DNA from: CAG-390 sp003523225
Lineage (GTDB): Bacteria; Bacillota; Clostridia; Oscillospirales; CAG-272
Length of the DNA: 64,000 bases
Assembly: GCA_902461815.1 (NCBI GenBank)
Contig: CABPZE010000008.1
Location: forward strand, 1-64,000
Direction: 5' to 3'
This document shows, piece after piece, positions 27,783-33,586 of the stretch. Within the stretch, counting starts at the first letter, position 1; each line of letters begins with the position of its first letter. Made by a program: the position numbers and the translations under genes. Below the pieces are notes generated by a model. It was not told where the DNA came from. It did not search any database and worked only from the letters and a program-made list of their open reading frames with translations.

Positions 27783-27796
27783 CGACGCCCTTGTCG
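27783..27796 (-). promoter_or_regulatory. Hexaloop hairpin 2 in the glnN leader
   Basis: Minus strand CGAC, loop AAGGGC, GTCG. The six-base loop has A at position 1 and G at position 4, the rule for ANTAR-protein RNA targets. Its core GCGACAAGGGCG closely repeats hairpin 1. Confidence 0.5.
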
Positions 27797-27809
27797 CAGA
27801 TATTCCACT

Positions 27810-27848
27810 AAAACAAAAAGCCACAGACAAATTCCCTTTGTCTGCGGC
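27810..27848 (-). terminator. First leader terminator of glnN
   Basis: A 12-bp stem, GCCGCAGACAAA with TTTGTCTGTGGC (one G-U pair), a 5-base loop, then TTTTTGTTTT. It lies inside the glnN leader. The first five bases of its 5' arm also form the 3' arm of hexaloop hairpin 1, so the two folds exclude each other. Confidence 0.75.
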
Positions 27849-27859
27849 GTCCTTGTCGC
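27844..27859 (-). promoter_or_regulatory. Hexaloop hairpin 1 in the glnN leader
   Basis: Minus strand GCGAC, loop AAGGAC, GCCGC. The loop again has A1 and G4. One A-C mismatch interrupts the stem. Formation would break the base of the following terminator, the geometry expected for ANTAR antitermination. Confidence 0.5.
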
Positions 27860-27871
27860 TTTACGTGACGT

Positions 27872-27900
27872 ATTATAGCACAAAGAAACTCGTCTGTCAA
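27872..27900 (-). promoter_or_regulatory. Sigma-A promoter of glnN
   Basis: TTGACA, 17 bases, TATAAT, both consensus. Predicted start near 27865 gives a leader of about 160 nucleotides with the hairpins listed above. Confidence 0.9.
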
Positions 27901-27904
27901 TAGC

Positions 27905-28418
27905 TTTTTGCAAAAAAGTGAGCTAAAACTTGCAAAAATTTTTCCGCAGACCGCATTTTTTCGCCCGCAAGGGCATCTTTTTGCTAATAACGACAAATTT
28001 CCCGTCACATTTTGGGGATCCTCGCAGTGAGAATGAATGCCTCTGCGATAAAAATTTCAATTCCCGACCGTATTTCAGATGTTGTAGGGCGGGCTTGACT
28101 CCCGCCGTTTCGTTATCCGGAATCAAAATGTCATGATGCGGTGCGGAGCGGACGAGCTGTTCTGGTAAATAATCAACATGAAAAAGGCAGGGAGTAGGGG
28201 CTGCCATTGGCAGTCCGCGGACGAGCGATGCTCGCCCCTACCTGAATCCATTCTTCATCTGATACAAGTGAAGATATCATTAGACTTCAGTTGGGAAAAC
28301 TGCACTTAAGCATTTGCGGTGCGGAGTTATAGCGCAATTGCATTTTATTTATCTGACATTCCCGTAGGGCGGGAAATATTATTCAAAGCCGGCGGCAGGT
28401 TTTCTTCCGGGGTGGGAC
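27905..28418. other. Divergent intergenic region with scattered palindromes
   Basis: No gene is supported between the glnN and glnA promoters. The region holds GGCGGG-CTTGACT-CCCGCC (28088-28106), a 48-bp cloverleaf-like element (28194-28241) and TTCCCG-TAGGG-CGGGAA (near 28358-28374). All three share the GTAGGG or GGGCGGG motif, so they look like parts of one family of dispersed repeats. Confidence 0.5.
28194..28241. repeat. 48-bp cloverleaf-like palindromic element
   Basis: GTAGGGG (28194-28200) and CCCCTAC (28235-28241) enclose, with no unpaired base between them, three perfect palindromes: CTGCC-ATT-GGCAG, TCCGCGGA and CGAGC-GAT-GCTCG. The arrangement can fold as a cruciform with three arms on either strand. 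It is too ordered to be chance and resembles REP or miniature mobile elements. Confidence 0.7.
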
Positions 28419-28447
28419 TTGACAAGTCACGCCGTATATCGTATAAT
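28419..28447 (+). promoter_or_regulatory. Sigma-A promoter of glnA
   Basis: TTGACA, 17 bases, TATAAT. Predicted start near 28454 leaves a short leader of about 72 nucleotides, with one small hairpin (GCC-G-CC, GG-A-GGC) and pyrimidine-rich sequence before the ribosome-binding site. Confidence 0.88.
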
Positions 28448-28525
28448 TTCGGTGTAAAATGAGGATGCCGCCGACGGGAGGCTTTGTCAGCGAAATTCTT
28501 TTCTTTTTTCAAAAGGGGATCACAC

Positions 28526-29722
28526 ATGGTATACACCAAAGAGGAAGTATTTGATTTTATCAAAGAGGAAGACGTCAGCTTTATCAGGCTTGCCTTCTGC
28601 GACATAAACGGCAGACAGAAGAACATCTCCATCATGCCGGCTGAGCTTGACCGCGCGTTTGAGGAGGGAATTGCCTTTGACGCATCGGCAATCTGCGGCT
28701 TCGGCGATGAACAGAACTCGGATCTGTTGCTGTTTCCTGATCCCTCTACCCTGAATATACTGCCCTGGCGCCCCTCGCACGGCAAGGTCGTGCGTATGTT
28801 CTGCGACATAAAGCGACCGGACGGCACTCCGTTTGAAAAGGATTCACGCACCATCCTGCGCCGCGCCGTGGAAACAGCCCGCAAAAAAGGGGTAAAGGTA
28901 CGGTTCGGCTCGGAATATGAATTTTATCTTTTCATGACCGACGGAAACGGTGAACCGACAAAAATCCCCCTCGACCGCGCCGGATATATGGACGTTGCCC
29001 CCGAGGACAAGGGCGAAAACGTCCGGCGTGAGATCTGCCTGACGCTTACCGACATGGGAATTCAGCCCGAAGGCTCGCACCACGAGCAGGGTCCCGGTCA
29101 GAATGAAATAGATTTCCGTTACAGCGACGCAATGACGGCTGCCGACAACGCAATGAACTTTATTTCGGTAGTCAAGGCAGCCGCCCAGCACAACGGTCTT
29201 TATGCGGACTTCTCCCCCAAGCCGCTTGAGGGTGAAAGCGGAAACGGACTTCATATAAATATCTCGCTTGAAAGCGACGGAGGCATCGACCGCACCCCCG
29301 CGTTTATGGCGGGCATCATGGCGCATATACGCGAGCTCACCGCGTTTCTCAACCCCACCGAGGACTCATATAAACGGCTTGGCGAAAAGAAAGCGCCGGG
29401 ATATATCACATGGTCGCCCCAAAACCGATCTCAGCTTATCCGCATACCCGCCGCAAAGGGCAAATACCGCCGCATCGAGCTTCGCTCGCCCGACCCTATG
29501 GCAAATCCGTACATTGCCTATGCCCTCCTGATATACGCGGGTCTTGACGGGATCGAAAAGGGCATGACCCCGCCCCCCGCAACAGATGTTAACCTATATA
29601 CCGCCGACCGCAGCGTGACGGACGGTCTTGAAAAGCTTCCCGGAAGCCTTGCCGAGGCGCGCGCGGAGGCCCGGAACAGCGAACTGGTAAAAAAGATACT
29701 CCCAGACGTTTTCGGCGAGTGA
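28526..29722 (+). CDS. glnA: Glutamine synthetase type I (short form)
   Basis: Glutamine synthesis from glutamate, ammonia and ATP. From the ATG at 28526 (AAAGGGGAT upstream) it has 398 residues, somewhat shorter than the usual 440-470. Catalytic motifs are in order: GSEYEFYLF, EGSHHEQGPGQNEIDFRY, GNGLHINIS, NPTEDSYKRLG and RRIELRSPDPMANPYIAYA. The adenylylation loop of the long subtype is not evident. Being next to an ANTAR regulator and opposite glnN fits a true nitrogen enzyme. A related gamma-glutamyl ligase cannot be fully excluded for so short a form. Confidence 0.85.
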   Translation: MVYTKEEVFDFIKEEDVSFIRLAFCDINGRQKNISIMPAELDRAFEEGIAFDASAICGFGDEQNSDLLLFPDPSTLNILPWRPSHGKVVRMFCDIKRPDGTPFEKDSRTILRRAVETARKKGVKVRFGSEYEFYLFMTDGNGEPTKIPLDRAGYMDVAPEDKGENVRREICLTLTDMGIQPEGSHHEQGPGQNEIDFRYSDAMTAADNAMNFISVVKAAAQHNGLYADFSPKPLEGESGNGLHINISLESDGGIDRTPAFMAGIMAHIRELTAFLNPTEDSYKRLGEKKAPGYITWSPQNRSQLIRIPAAKGKYRRIELRSPDPMANPYIAYALLIYAGLDGIEKGMTPPPATDVNLYTADRSVTDGLEKLPGSLAEARAEARNSELVKKILPDVFGE

Positions 29723-29735
29723 GGGGTAGACCGCA

Positions 29736-30320
29736 ATGACAGCATCCAAACCGGTACACCGCGTATTGGTCGTCTCCGACACAAGGCAGGCATATGAATA
29801 TATCGCCGGGCTTCTGCCGCCGAAGGAATTTGACCCGATCTCCTATGCGTCAACGGTGGGGGAGGCGAAGCGGCTTCTGCTTGATGCCGATTATGATATT
29901 CTGGTAATAAACACCCCACTTTCTGATGAATTCGGCGTGGATTTCGCACTGGATGCCTCAGAAAGAGGCAGCTGCATTCTGCTCCTCTGCAAAAACGACG
30001 TGTATGAGCAGATAGCATATAAGGTGGAGGACAGCGGAGTACTCACGCTGCCGCGTCCCGCGTCAAGGCAGATGCTCTATACCGCGCTGCGGCTGCTTTG
30101 CGCGGTATCCGCAAAATATGCAAAGCTCGAAATGAAGAACAAAACGCTTCAGGAAAAGATGGCGGATATCCGTGTGGTCAACCGCGCAAAATGGCTTCTT
30201 ATCGAGCATCTCGGCATGAGCGAGCATGACGCGCATTATTATATCGAAAAACAGGCGATGGATACCCGGCTCTCCCGCCGCGAGGTGTCCGAGCAGATAA
30301 TACGCACCTACGATACATAA
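29736..30320 (+). CDS. ANTAR-domain antitermination regulator with degenerate receiver
   Basis: RNA-binding antiterminator likely to control nitrogen genes. Residues 1-120 have a response-regulator fold, but the phosphoacceptor Asp is replaced: the strand reads DYDILVINTPL, with Asn59 in its place. The acidic pocket is VVSD, not the usual paired Asp. Residues about 130-190 are the ANTAR three-helix domain (LQEKMADIRVVNRAKWLLIE, then MSEHDAHYYIEKQAM). The gene starts 13 bases after glnA with a GAGGGG site and is co-transcribed. An ANTAR gene next to glnA is, as I recall, known from clostridia (nitR). The glnN leader hairpins are its most likely target. Loss of the Asp suggests control other than phosphorylation. 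Confidence 0.88.
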   Translation: MTASKPVHRVLVVSDTRQAYEYIAGLLPPKEFDPISYASTVGEAKRLLLDADYDILVINTPLSDEFGVDFALDASERGSCILLLCKNDVYEQIAYKVEDSGVLTLPRPASRQMLYTALRLLCAVSAKYAKLEMKNKTLQEKMADIRVVNRAKWLLIEHLGMSEHDAHYYIEKQAMDTRLSRREVSEQIIRTYDT

Positions 30321-30326
30321 GATGAC

Positions 30327-30359
30327 GTCCGGCAAAGCAAAAACGCGCTTCTGCCGGAC
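30327..30359 (+). terminator. Hairpin after the glnA-ANTAR operon
   Basis: GTCCGGCA with TGCCGGAC and an inner AAGC/GCTT form a stem of about 12 bp just past the stop codon. Only a weak T-rich stretch follows (GCTTTGTGTTATTTC). Confidence 0.55.
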
Positions 30360-30546
30360 GCGCTTTGTGTTATTTCAAGACACACCCGCATGGATACGCA
30401 CAATTGCCACGCCGTCGCGCCTTCGCCGGAACCCTGCTGAGCGGAATAATTTAATGAGGGAAGCTGATGTCACACGCCGCGATCCCGCTCTCCGGCGATT
30501 TTGAAAAGTTTTTTGAGGAATAAAACAGTTTTTTTCGGAAATAGTA

Positions 30547-30575
30547 TTGACAACAGCACCTTATTTTGATATAAT
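30547..30575 (+). promoter_or_regulatory. Promoter of tRNA-Gln
   Basis: TTGACA, 17 bases, TATAAT, about 30 bases before the mature tRNA 5' end. Confidence 0.88.
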
Positions 30576-30604
30576 GTGTTTCGCACAAAATCAAATATCA
30601 ATTT

Positions 30605-30680
30605 AGCGGTATCGCCAAGCGGTAAGGCAACGGACTCTGACTCCGTCATTACCTAGGTTCGAATCCTAGTACCGCTGCCA
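30605..30680 (+). tRNA. tRNA-Gln (anticodon CTG)
   Basis: The 76 bases fold as a complete cloverleaf. The acceptor AGCGGTA pairs with TACCGCT, discriminator G, and CCA is encoded. The D-arm is GCC-AAGCGGTAA-GGC. The anticodon stem ACGGA/TCCGT encloses loop CTCTGAC (anticodon CTG). The T-arm is CTAGG-TTCGAAT-CCTAG. It resembles E. coli tRNA-Gln closely. Its 3' end is copied at 32205-32230. Confidence 0.95.
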
Positions 30681-30711
30681 AAAAATCCAAGCCAATCGGC
30701 TTGGATTTTTT
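30680..30711 (+). terminator. Terminator of tRNA-Gln
   Basis: AAAAATCCAAGCC, loop AATC, GGCTTGGATTTTT: a 13-bp stem with its own T run directly after the tRNA CCA. Confidence 0.9.
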
Positions 30712-30716
30712 CATTT

Positions 30717-30899
30717 GTGCCGTAAGGCACAACATCATTTGACCGAAGGTCAACATCATTTCGAGCGAAGCGAGAACATCATTATTCATTTTCGGCACAA
30801 ATGAACGAGGTTGAGGCTTTGCCTCAAATGATGTTGCAACAAGTTGCAAATGATGTGATGCTTCGCATCAATGATGTTGCGCTTCGCGCAAACGAAGTT
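30717..30899. repeat. Array of seven mini-hairpins separated by a conserved 10-bp spacer
   Basis: Small palindromes of different sequence (GTGCC-GTAA-GGCAC; GACC-GAA-GGTC; an imperfect CGAGCGAAGCGAG; GAGGC-TTT-GCCTC; GCAAC-AA-GTTGC; GATGC-TTC-GCATC; GCGC-TTC-GCGC) alternate with a near-constant spacer. In the left half the spacer reads AACATCATTT. After a central hairpin (TTCATTT/AAATGAA, 30785-30805) it reads AAATGATGTT, its exact complement, so the array is mirror-symmetric. This is the reverse of a CRISPR: short constant spacers, variable palindromes. It lies between the tRNA terminator and the four-helix-bundle gene. Confidence 0.85.
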
Positions 30900-30930
30900 G
30901 TATCTGTTTGTTTGGATTGCTGATTTATAG

Positions 30931-30959
30931 TTGATTTTTAAGCGAAAGTATGATATGAT
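30931..30959 (+). promoter_or_regulatory. Promoter of the four-helix-bundle gene
   Basis: TTGATT, 17 bases, TATGAT, 24 bases before the start codon. Confidence 0.7.
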
Positions 30960-30982
30960 TAGCTTAAAAAGGTGGTGTGGTT

Positions 30983-31339
30983 ATGAAAGAGGATAAGCTC
31001 GGGGATCTGTCTATGGAATTATCAGTAGAGGTTTTGAAATTGACAAAAGAATTGCGTTCAAAGCACGAAACCGTTATCTCAAATCAAATCGGCAGAAGTG
31101 CGACAAGTATTTGCGCAAATATTGCCGAGAGTAAATATGCTCATAGCCGTGCCGATTTTATTGCAAAGCTTGAAATTGCACTCAAAGAAACAAACGAAAC
31201 GGGCAAATGGCTTGAAATGCTTTGGAGAAGCGAATATATAGATGAAGCAAGGCATAAAGCACTTGATAAAACCTGCTCAACGATAAGATTTTTGCTTGTT
31301 CGATCTATTCAAACGGCAAAGCAAAATGCAAACAAATAA
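30983..31339 (+). CDS. Four-helix-bundle protein (23S rRNA intervening-sequence / Avd-like family)
   Basis: A 118-residue helical protein. The start ATG at 30983 has AAGGTGG upstream. Family hallmarks are LSMELSVEVLKLTKEL near the start, QIGRSATSICANIAESKYAHSRADFIAKLEIALKE in the middle, and helices ending in SIQTAKQNANK. Relatives are encoded in intervening sequences of 23S rRNA genes and, as Avd, in diversity-generating retroelements, where the bundle forms a basic pentamer. Here it stands alone beside the hairpin array and a tRNA gene. No reverse transcriptase is in view, so a retroelement role is not supported. It is AT-rich and probably acquired horizontally. Confidence 0.85.
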   Translation: MKEDKLGDLSMELSVEVLKLTKELRSKHETVISNQIGRSATSICANIAESKYAHSRADFIAKLEIALKETNETGKWLEMLWRSEYIDEARHKALDKTCSTIRFLLVRSIQTAKQNANK

Positions 31340-31355
31340 TTTTCAAAAACTTTTC

Positions 31356-31383
31356 TTGCATTTCCGTTCCTTTTCGGTATAAT
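31356..31383 (+). promoter_or_regulatory. Promoter upstream of the broken small gene
   Basis: TTGCAT, 16 bases, TATAAT, about 29 bases before an ATG with a perfect GAAAGGAG site. Confidence 0.65.
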
Positions 31384-31411
31384 GTGTTTACCACCCGAAA
31401 GGAGAACGAAA

Positions 31412-31642
31412 ATGTCAAAATCAAATTTATTACCATACTATCAAGTAAAATTAACTCTACTGCGATGTAAGCTGTCTTTTCTCGAAAATCCCCCGAAAAA
31501 CGAGGACGAGCATTAAGCTTGCGATACTATCCAAAAGGCGCAAGAGATAAATGAGAAAAAGATAGCAATGCTTGATTTTGATAAAAACAAAAAGCTGTTA
31601 GAGGATTATTACAGATGGCTTGATAGAAGACGAAAAGGATAA
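31412..31642 (+). pseudogene. Small gene split by an in-frame TAA
   Basis: An ATG at 31412 with AAAGGAG upstream opens a frame of 34 codons (MSKSNLLPYYQVKLTLLRC onward) that stops at TAA (31514-31516). The same frame then continues for 41 codons (ACDTIQKAQEINEKK to YYRWLDRRRKG) to TAA at 31640. Both halves are hydrophilic and helix-rich and read like one 76-residue protein. A promoter and ribosome-binding site are intact, so the simplest reading is a recent nonsense mutation. A programmed stop or a real 34-residue peptide are alternatives. I recognise no family. Confidence 0.6.
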
Positions 31643-31659
31643 CGAAAGGCGGTGGATAT

Positions 31660-32031
31660 ATGGAAGATAATGTAGTTATGAGAATCATTTGCAATGAAAC
31701 TAAAGCAAAGGATTTTCTTCACCGTTTGTCAATACTTTGCGAAAATAATAATTTTCAATATACAGAAATTCAAAATGAGCCGTATTGGAAAATAGAAGGT
31801 CGCAAAGAAATGTTAATAGAATTCGGACCCGTTCCTGTATGGAATTATGGCAAATGGAGTGAAGTCTATAAATATTTATTTGAACAACATTTTACAATAG
31901 AATATGACACGGATGAAAATATTGATTTTTGTTATTATCCCTCTCCCGAAGATTCTGAATCATATTTTGTGGTTTTCGGTATTCCGGCAAATTGTTTCTT
32001 TCCAAAGCCGTCAAAAAGCATTGTACACTAA
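31660..32031 (+). CDS. Hypothetical 123-residue protein
   Basis: The ATG at 31660 is preceded by AAAGGCGG. The protein is acidic and aromatic-rich, with WNYGKWSEVYKYLFEQHF in the middle and CYYPSPEDSESYFVVFGIP near the end. It has no signal peptide or membrane segment. It may be a small mixed alpha/beta protein of the immunity or SMI1-like size class, but I see no diagnostic motif. A strong terminator follows at 32058-32097. Low GC matches the rest of the island. Confidence 0.7.
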   Translation: MEDNVVMRIICNETKAKDFLHRLSILCENNNFQYTEIQNEPYWKIEGRKEMLIEFGPVPVWNYGKWSEVYKYLFEQHFTIEYDTDENIDFCYYPSPEDSESYFVVFGIPANCFFPKPSKSIVH

Positions 32032-32057
32032 TGTCATCTATTTCGGTCGCCAAACAC

Positions 32058-32097
32058 AAAAAAGCACAGGATGGTCTTGACCGTCCTGTGCTTTTTT
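32058..32097 (+). terminator. Terminator of the first island unit
   Basis: AAAAAAGCACAGGA and TCCTGTGCTTTTTT pair over 14 bp, and the stem continues inside with GGTC-TT-GACC. T runs occur on both sides. Confidence 0.9.
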
Positions 32098-32113
32098 GAT
32101 AACGGCACAAGCA

Positions 32114-32202
32114 AATTCGAACCTACTCAGATCCGGCAACGCCGGATCTGAAAGTTTTGCGCTAAGGTGAACAACAGACTTACCGTGTCAGACGCGCAAA
32201 AC
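32114..32202 (+). repeat. 89-bp structured repeat, copy 1
   Basis: Starts AATTCGAACCTACTC. It contains a 10-bp hairpin (CAGATCCGGC-AAC-GCCGGATCTG) and then an inverted pair GTTTTGCGC/GCGCAAAAC around about 31 bases. Copy 2 (33587-33675) has the same length and orientation and differs at 5 of 89 positions, none in the hairpin arms. ATTCGAACC is the complement of a tRNA T-arm sequence (GGTTCGAAT). Confidence 0.85.
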
Positions 32203-32204
32203 GA

Positions 32205-32230
32205 GGTTCAGAATCCTAGTACCGCTGCCA
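32205..32230 (+). repeat. Duplicated 3' end of tRNA-Gln (candidate att site)
   Basis: GGTTC, one inserted A, then GAATCCTAGTACCGCTGCCA, repeating the T-arm, acceptor and CCA of the tRNA at 30605-30680. Twenty-one consecutive bases, counting the following A, are identical. Such copies usually mark the far end of an element that inserted into the tRNA gene. No integrase gene is visible between the two copies. Confidence 0.8.
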
Positions 32231-32245
32231 ACAACAAAGGACGGG
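32229..32245. repeat. 17-bp inverted repeat, left copy
   Basis: CAACAACAAAGGACGGG here is exactly complementary to 33555-33571. The pair encloses the DUF559 and membrane-protein genes. Confidence 0.7.
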
Positions 32246-32302
32246 GCTTCTTATGTTGTCCTTAACGGAGAATTGGCAAGCACAAAAATATCGGCAGATA
32301 TA

Positions 32303-32331
32303 TTGACTTCTCTGCCAATTTGTGTTATAGT
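32303..32331 (+). promoter_or_regulatory. Promoter of the DUF559 gene
   Basis: TTGACT, 17 bases, TATAGT, about 30 bases before the start codon. Confidence 0.75.
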
Positions 32332-32361
32332 GATTATAGAAAGTTTATTAGAGGAGTAAAT

Positions 32362-32739
32362 ATGTCACTTGATTACAACGAAAAGAATATTACTCTTTCC
32401 AAAAATTTGCGTAAAAATGCGACACCACAAGAGAATCATTTGTGGTACGACTTCTTGTCAAAATACGAAGTAAGATTTCAACGCCAAAAGGCAATCGATA
32501 ATTTTATTGCGGATTTTTATTGTCATAAAGCAAAATTGATTATTGAAATTGATGGTTCGCAGCATTATACCGAAGAAGGCAGATACAAGGACGAATTCAG
32601 AACCGAAATCCTTGAAGGATATGATTTGAGAGTAATCCGTTTTACTAATATACAAATCAACACAAACTTTCCGGGTGTCTGTGAGTATATCGATGCCGTC
32701 GTAAAAGCCTCCCTCCGAGAGGGAGGGGGACCGCGTTAG
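32362..32739 (+). CDS. DUF559 nuclease-like protein (Vsr-related fold)
   Basis: The ATG at 32362 follows GAGGAG and gives 125 residues. The family core is clear: LSKNLRKNATPQENHLWYDFL, FQRQKAIDNFIADFYCHKAKLIIEIDGSQHY and EGYDLRVIRFTN. The Asp in ADFYC and E-x-D in IEIDG form the PD-(D/E)xK-like site of the very-short-patch-repair relatives. Activity is unproven for this family. The last ten codons (KASLREGGGPR) read into the CCTCCCTC hairpin that follows, so gene and repeat are physically fused. This suggests a mobile or co-spreading unit. Confidence 0.87.
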   Translation: MSLDYNEKNITLSKNLRKNATPQENHLWYDFLSKYEVRFQRQKAIDNFIADFYCHKAKLIIEIDGSQHYTEEGRYKDEFRTEILEGYDLRVIRFTNIQINTNFPGVCEYIDAVVKASLREGGGPR

Positions 32740-32838
32740 CGGTGGAAGGAGCCTGCGTTACTTTGAGTTTGTGTTAATTCCATTGTAGCGCATTCTCCCT
32801 CAGTCAGCTTCGCTGACAGCTCCCTCCCGGAGGGAGCC
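32708..32838 (+). repeat. Four-hairpin repeat cluster overlapping the DUF559 gene end
   Basis: Perfect hairpins occur at 32708-32726 (CCTCCCTC-CGA-GAGGGAGG), 32730-32743 (ACCGC-GTTA-GCGGT), 32803-32817 (GTCAGC-TTC-GCTGAC) and 32819-32837 (GCTCCCTCC-C-GGAGGGAGC). The outer pair share the CTCCCTC/GAGGGAG core, so the whole can also fold end to end. I believe similar sequences are common beside DUF559 genes in gut Clostridia, but cannot check it here. Confidence 0.75.
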
Positions 32839-32956
32839 TATGGTTGCGCTCGTGCATCTTTAGGGGTATGGGCTTTTTGTCCATGTGCCTTTGTAATGCA
32901 AAGGCGAAACTGGCAAAAACAGAGCGATAAGAATTTATTTAGAGGATGATGAAACG

Positions 32957-33400
32957 ATGGATAATAAATTGTTTATTACGCTTGGCTTGCTTGCTATCCT
33001 CTTTGATTTTTCTGTTTGTTTTTTTATTAGACAAATGATTTGGTCTATTGTATGGTGTGATAAAGGCGGAAAATACAATAGATTAATGAAGCTAAAGCAA
33101 GGACAAAATATATTTTCCAGATTAAAAATGAAATATCTTCAAAGTTTTCTGCATCAAAATATCAAACCGTTTCATTTTTGGATGAATGCGAAGCGTATTC
33201 ATTTCGCAATAATGGTCATTCACATATTTGCTGTCGTGGGCTTTACAATTTTTTATCACTCCATATCCAAAATCGCTAATATTTATTGTATGGGATATTT
33301 AATCTTATCTTTTTTATTCAATGTTGTATGTGTATTTCAATTTGATATAAACAGAAACACAAAATATGATCGCATGCGTATTTCAAAAAAGATGAAATAA
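32957..33400 (+). CDS. Hypothetical small membrane protein
   Basis: 147 residues with an ATG at 32957. The N-terminal helix is LFITLGLLAILFDFSVCFFI. A basic cytoplasmic-type stretch (about 30-75) follows, then two more hydrophobic segments (IHFAIMVIHIFAVVGFTIFY and IANIYCMGYLILSFLFNVV) and a charged tail ending KYDRMRISKKMK. Three membrane passes are likely. I recognise no family. It shares the low GC of the island and ends in a terminator at 33435-33470. Confidence 0.7.
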   Translation: MDNKLFITLGLLAILFDFSVCFFIRQMIWSIVWCDKGGKYNRLMKLKQGQNIFSRLKMKYLQSFLHQNIKPFHFWMNAKRIHFAIMVIHIFAVVGFTIFYHSISKIANIYCMGYLILSFLFNVVCVFQFDINRNTKYDRMRISKKMK

Positions 33401-33434
33401 TAAACCGTCAAATCCCAATTTATCGAGCAGAAGG

Positions 33435-33470
33435 CCCCGGCAGACCTTGAAAAATCTGCCGGGGTTTTTA
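33435..33470 (+). terminator. Terminator of the second island unit
   Basis: CCCCGGCAGA, a 10-base loop, TCTGCCGGGG, then TTTTTATTTG. Confidence 0.9.
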
Positions 33471-33554
33471 TTTGTTTACTGCGGATCAAAATAAACTAAC
33501 CTATTTATGAGGATGAACCGTTTGATGATTCCTCCGATAAGCACATCACCATTT

Positions 33555-33571
33555 CCCGTCCTTTGTTGTTG
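33555..33571. repeat. 17-bp inverted repeat, right copy
   Basis: CCCGTCCTTTGTTGTTG, the exact complement of 32229-32245. On the minus strand it lies in a short open frame ending NNKGREMVMCLSEESSNGSSS, so it may be the remnant of a coding end. Confidence 0.65.
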
Positions 33572-33586
33572 ATAGTGACACCCCAT

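Noticed and set aside
30717..30899. CRISPR array
   Set aside because: The constant unit is only 10 bp, the variable parts are themselves palindromes, the array inverts at its centre, and no cas genes are in the window.
30983..31339. Diversity-generating retroelement accessory gene (Avd)
   Set aside because: The fold family fits, but there is no reverse transcriptase, template repeat or variable repeat in the window.
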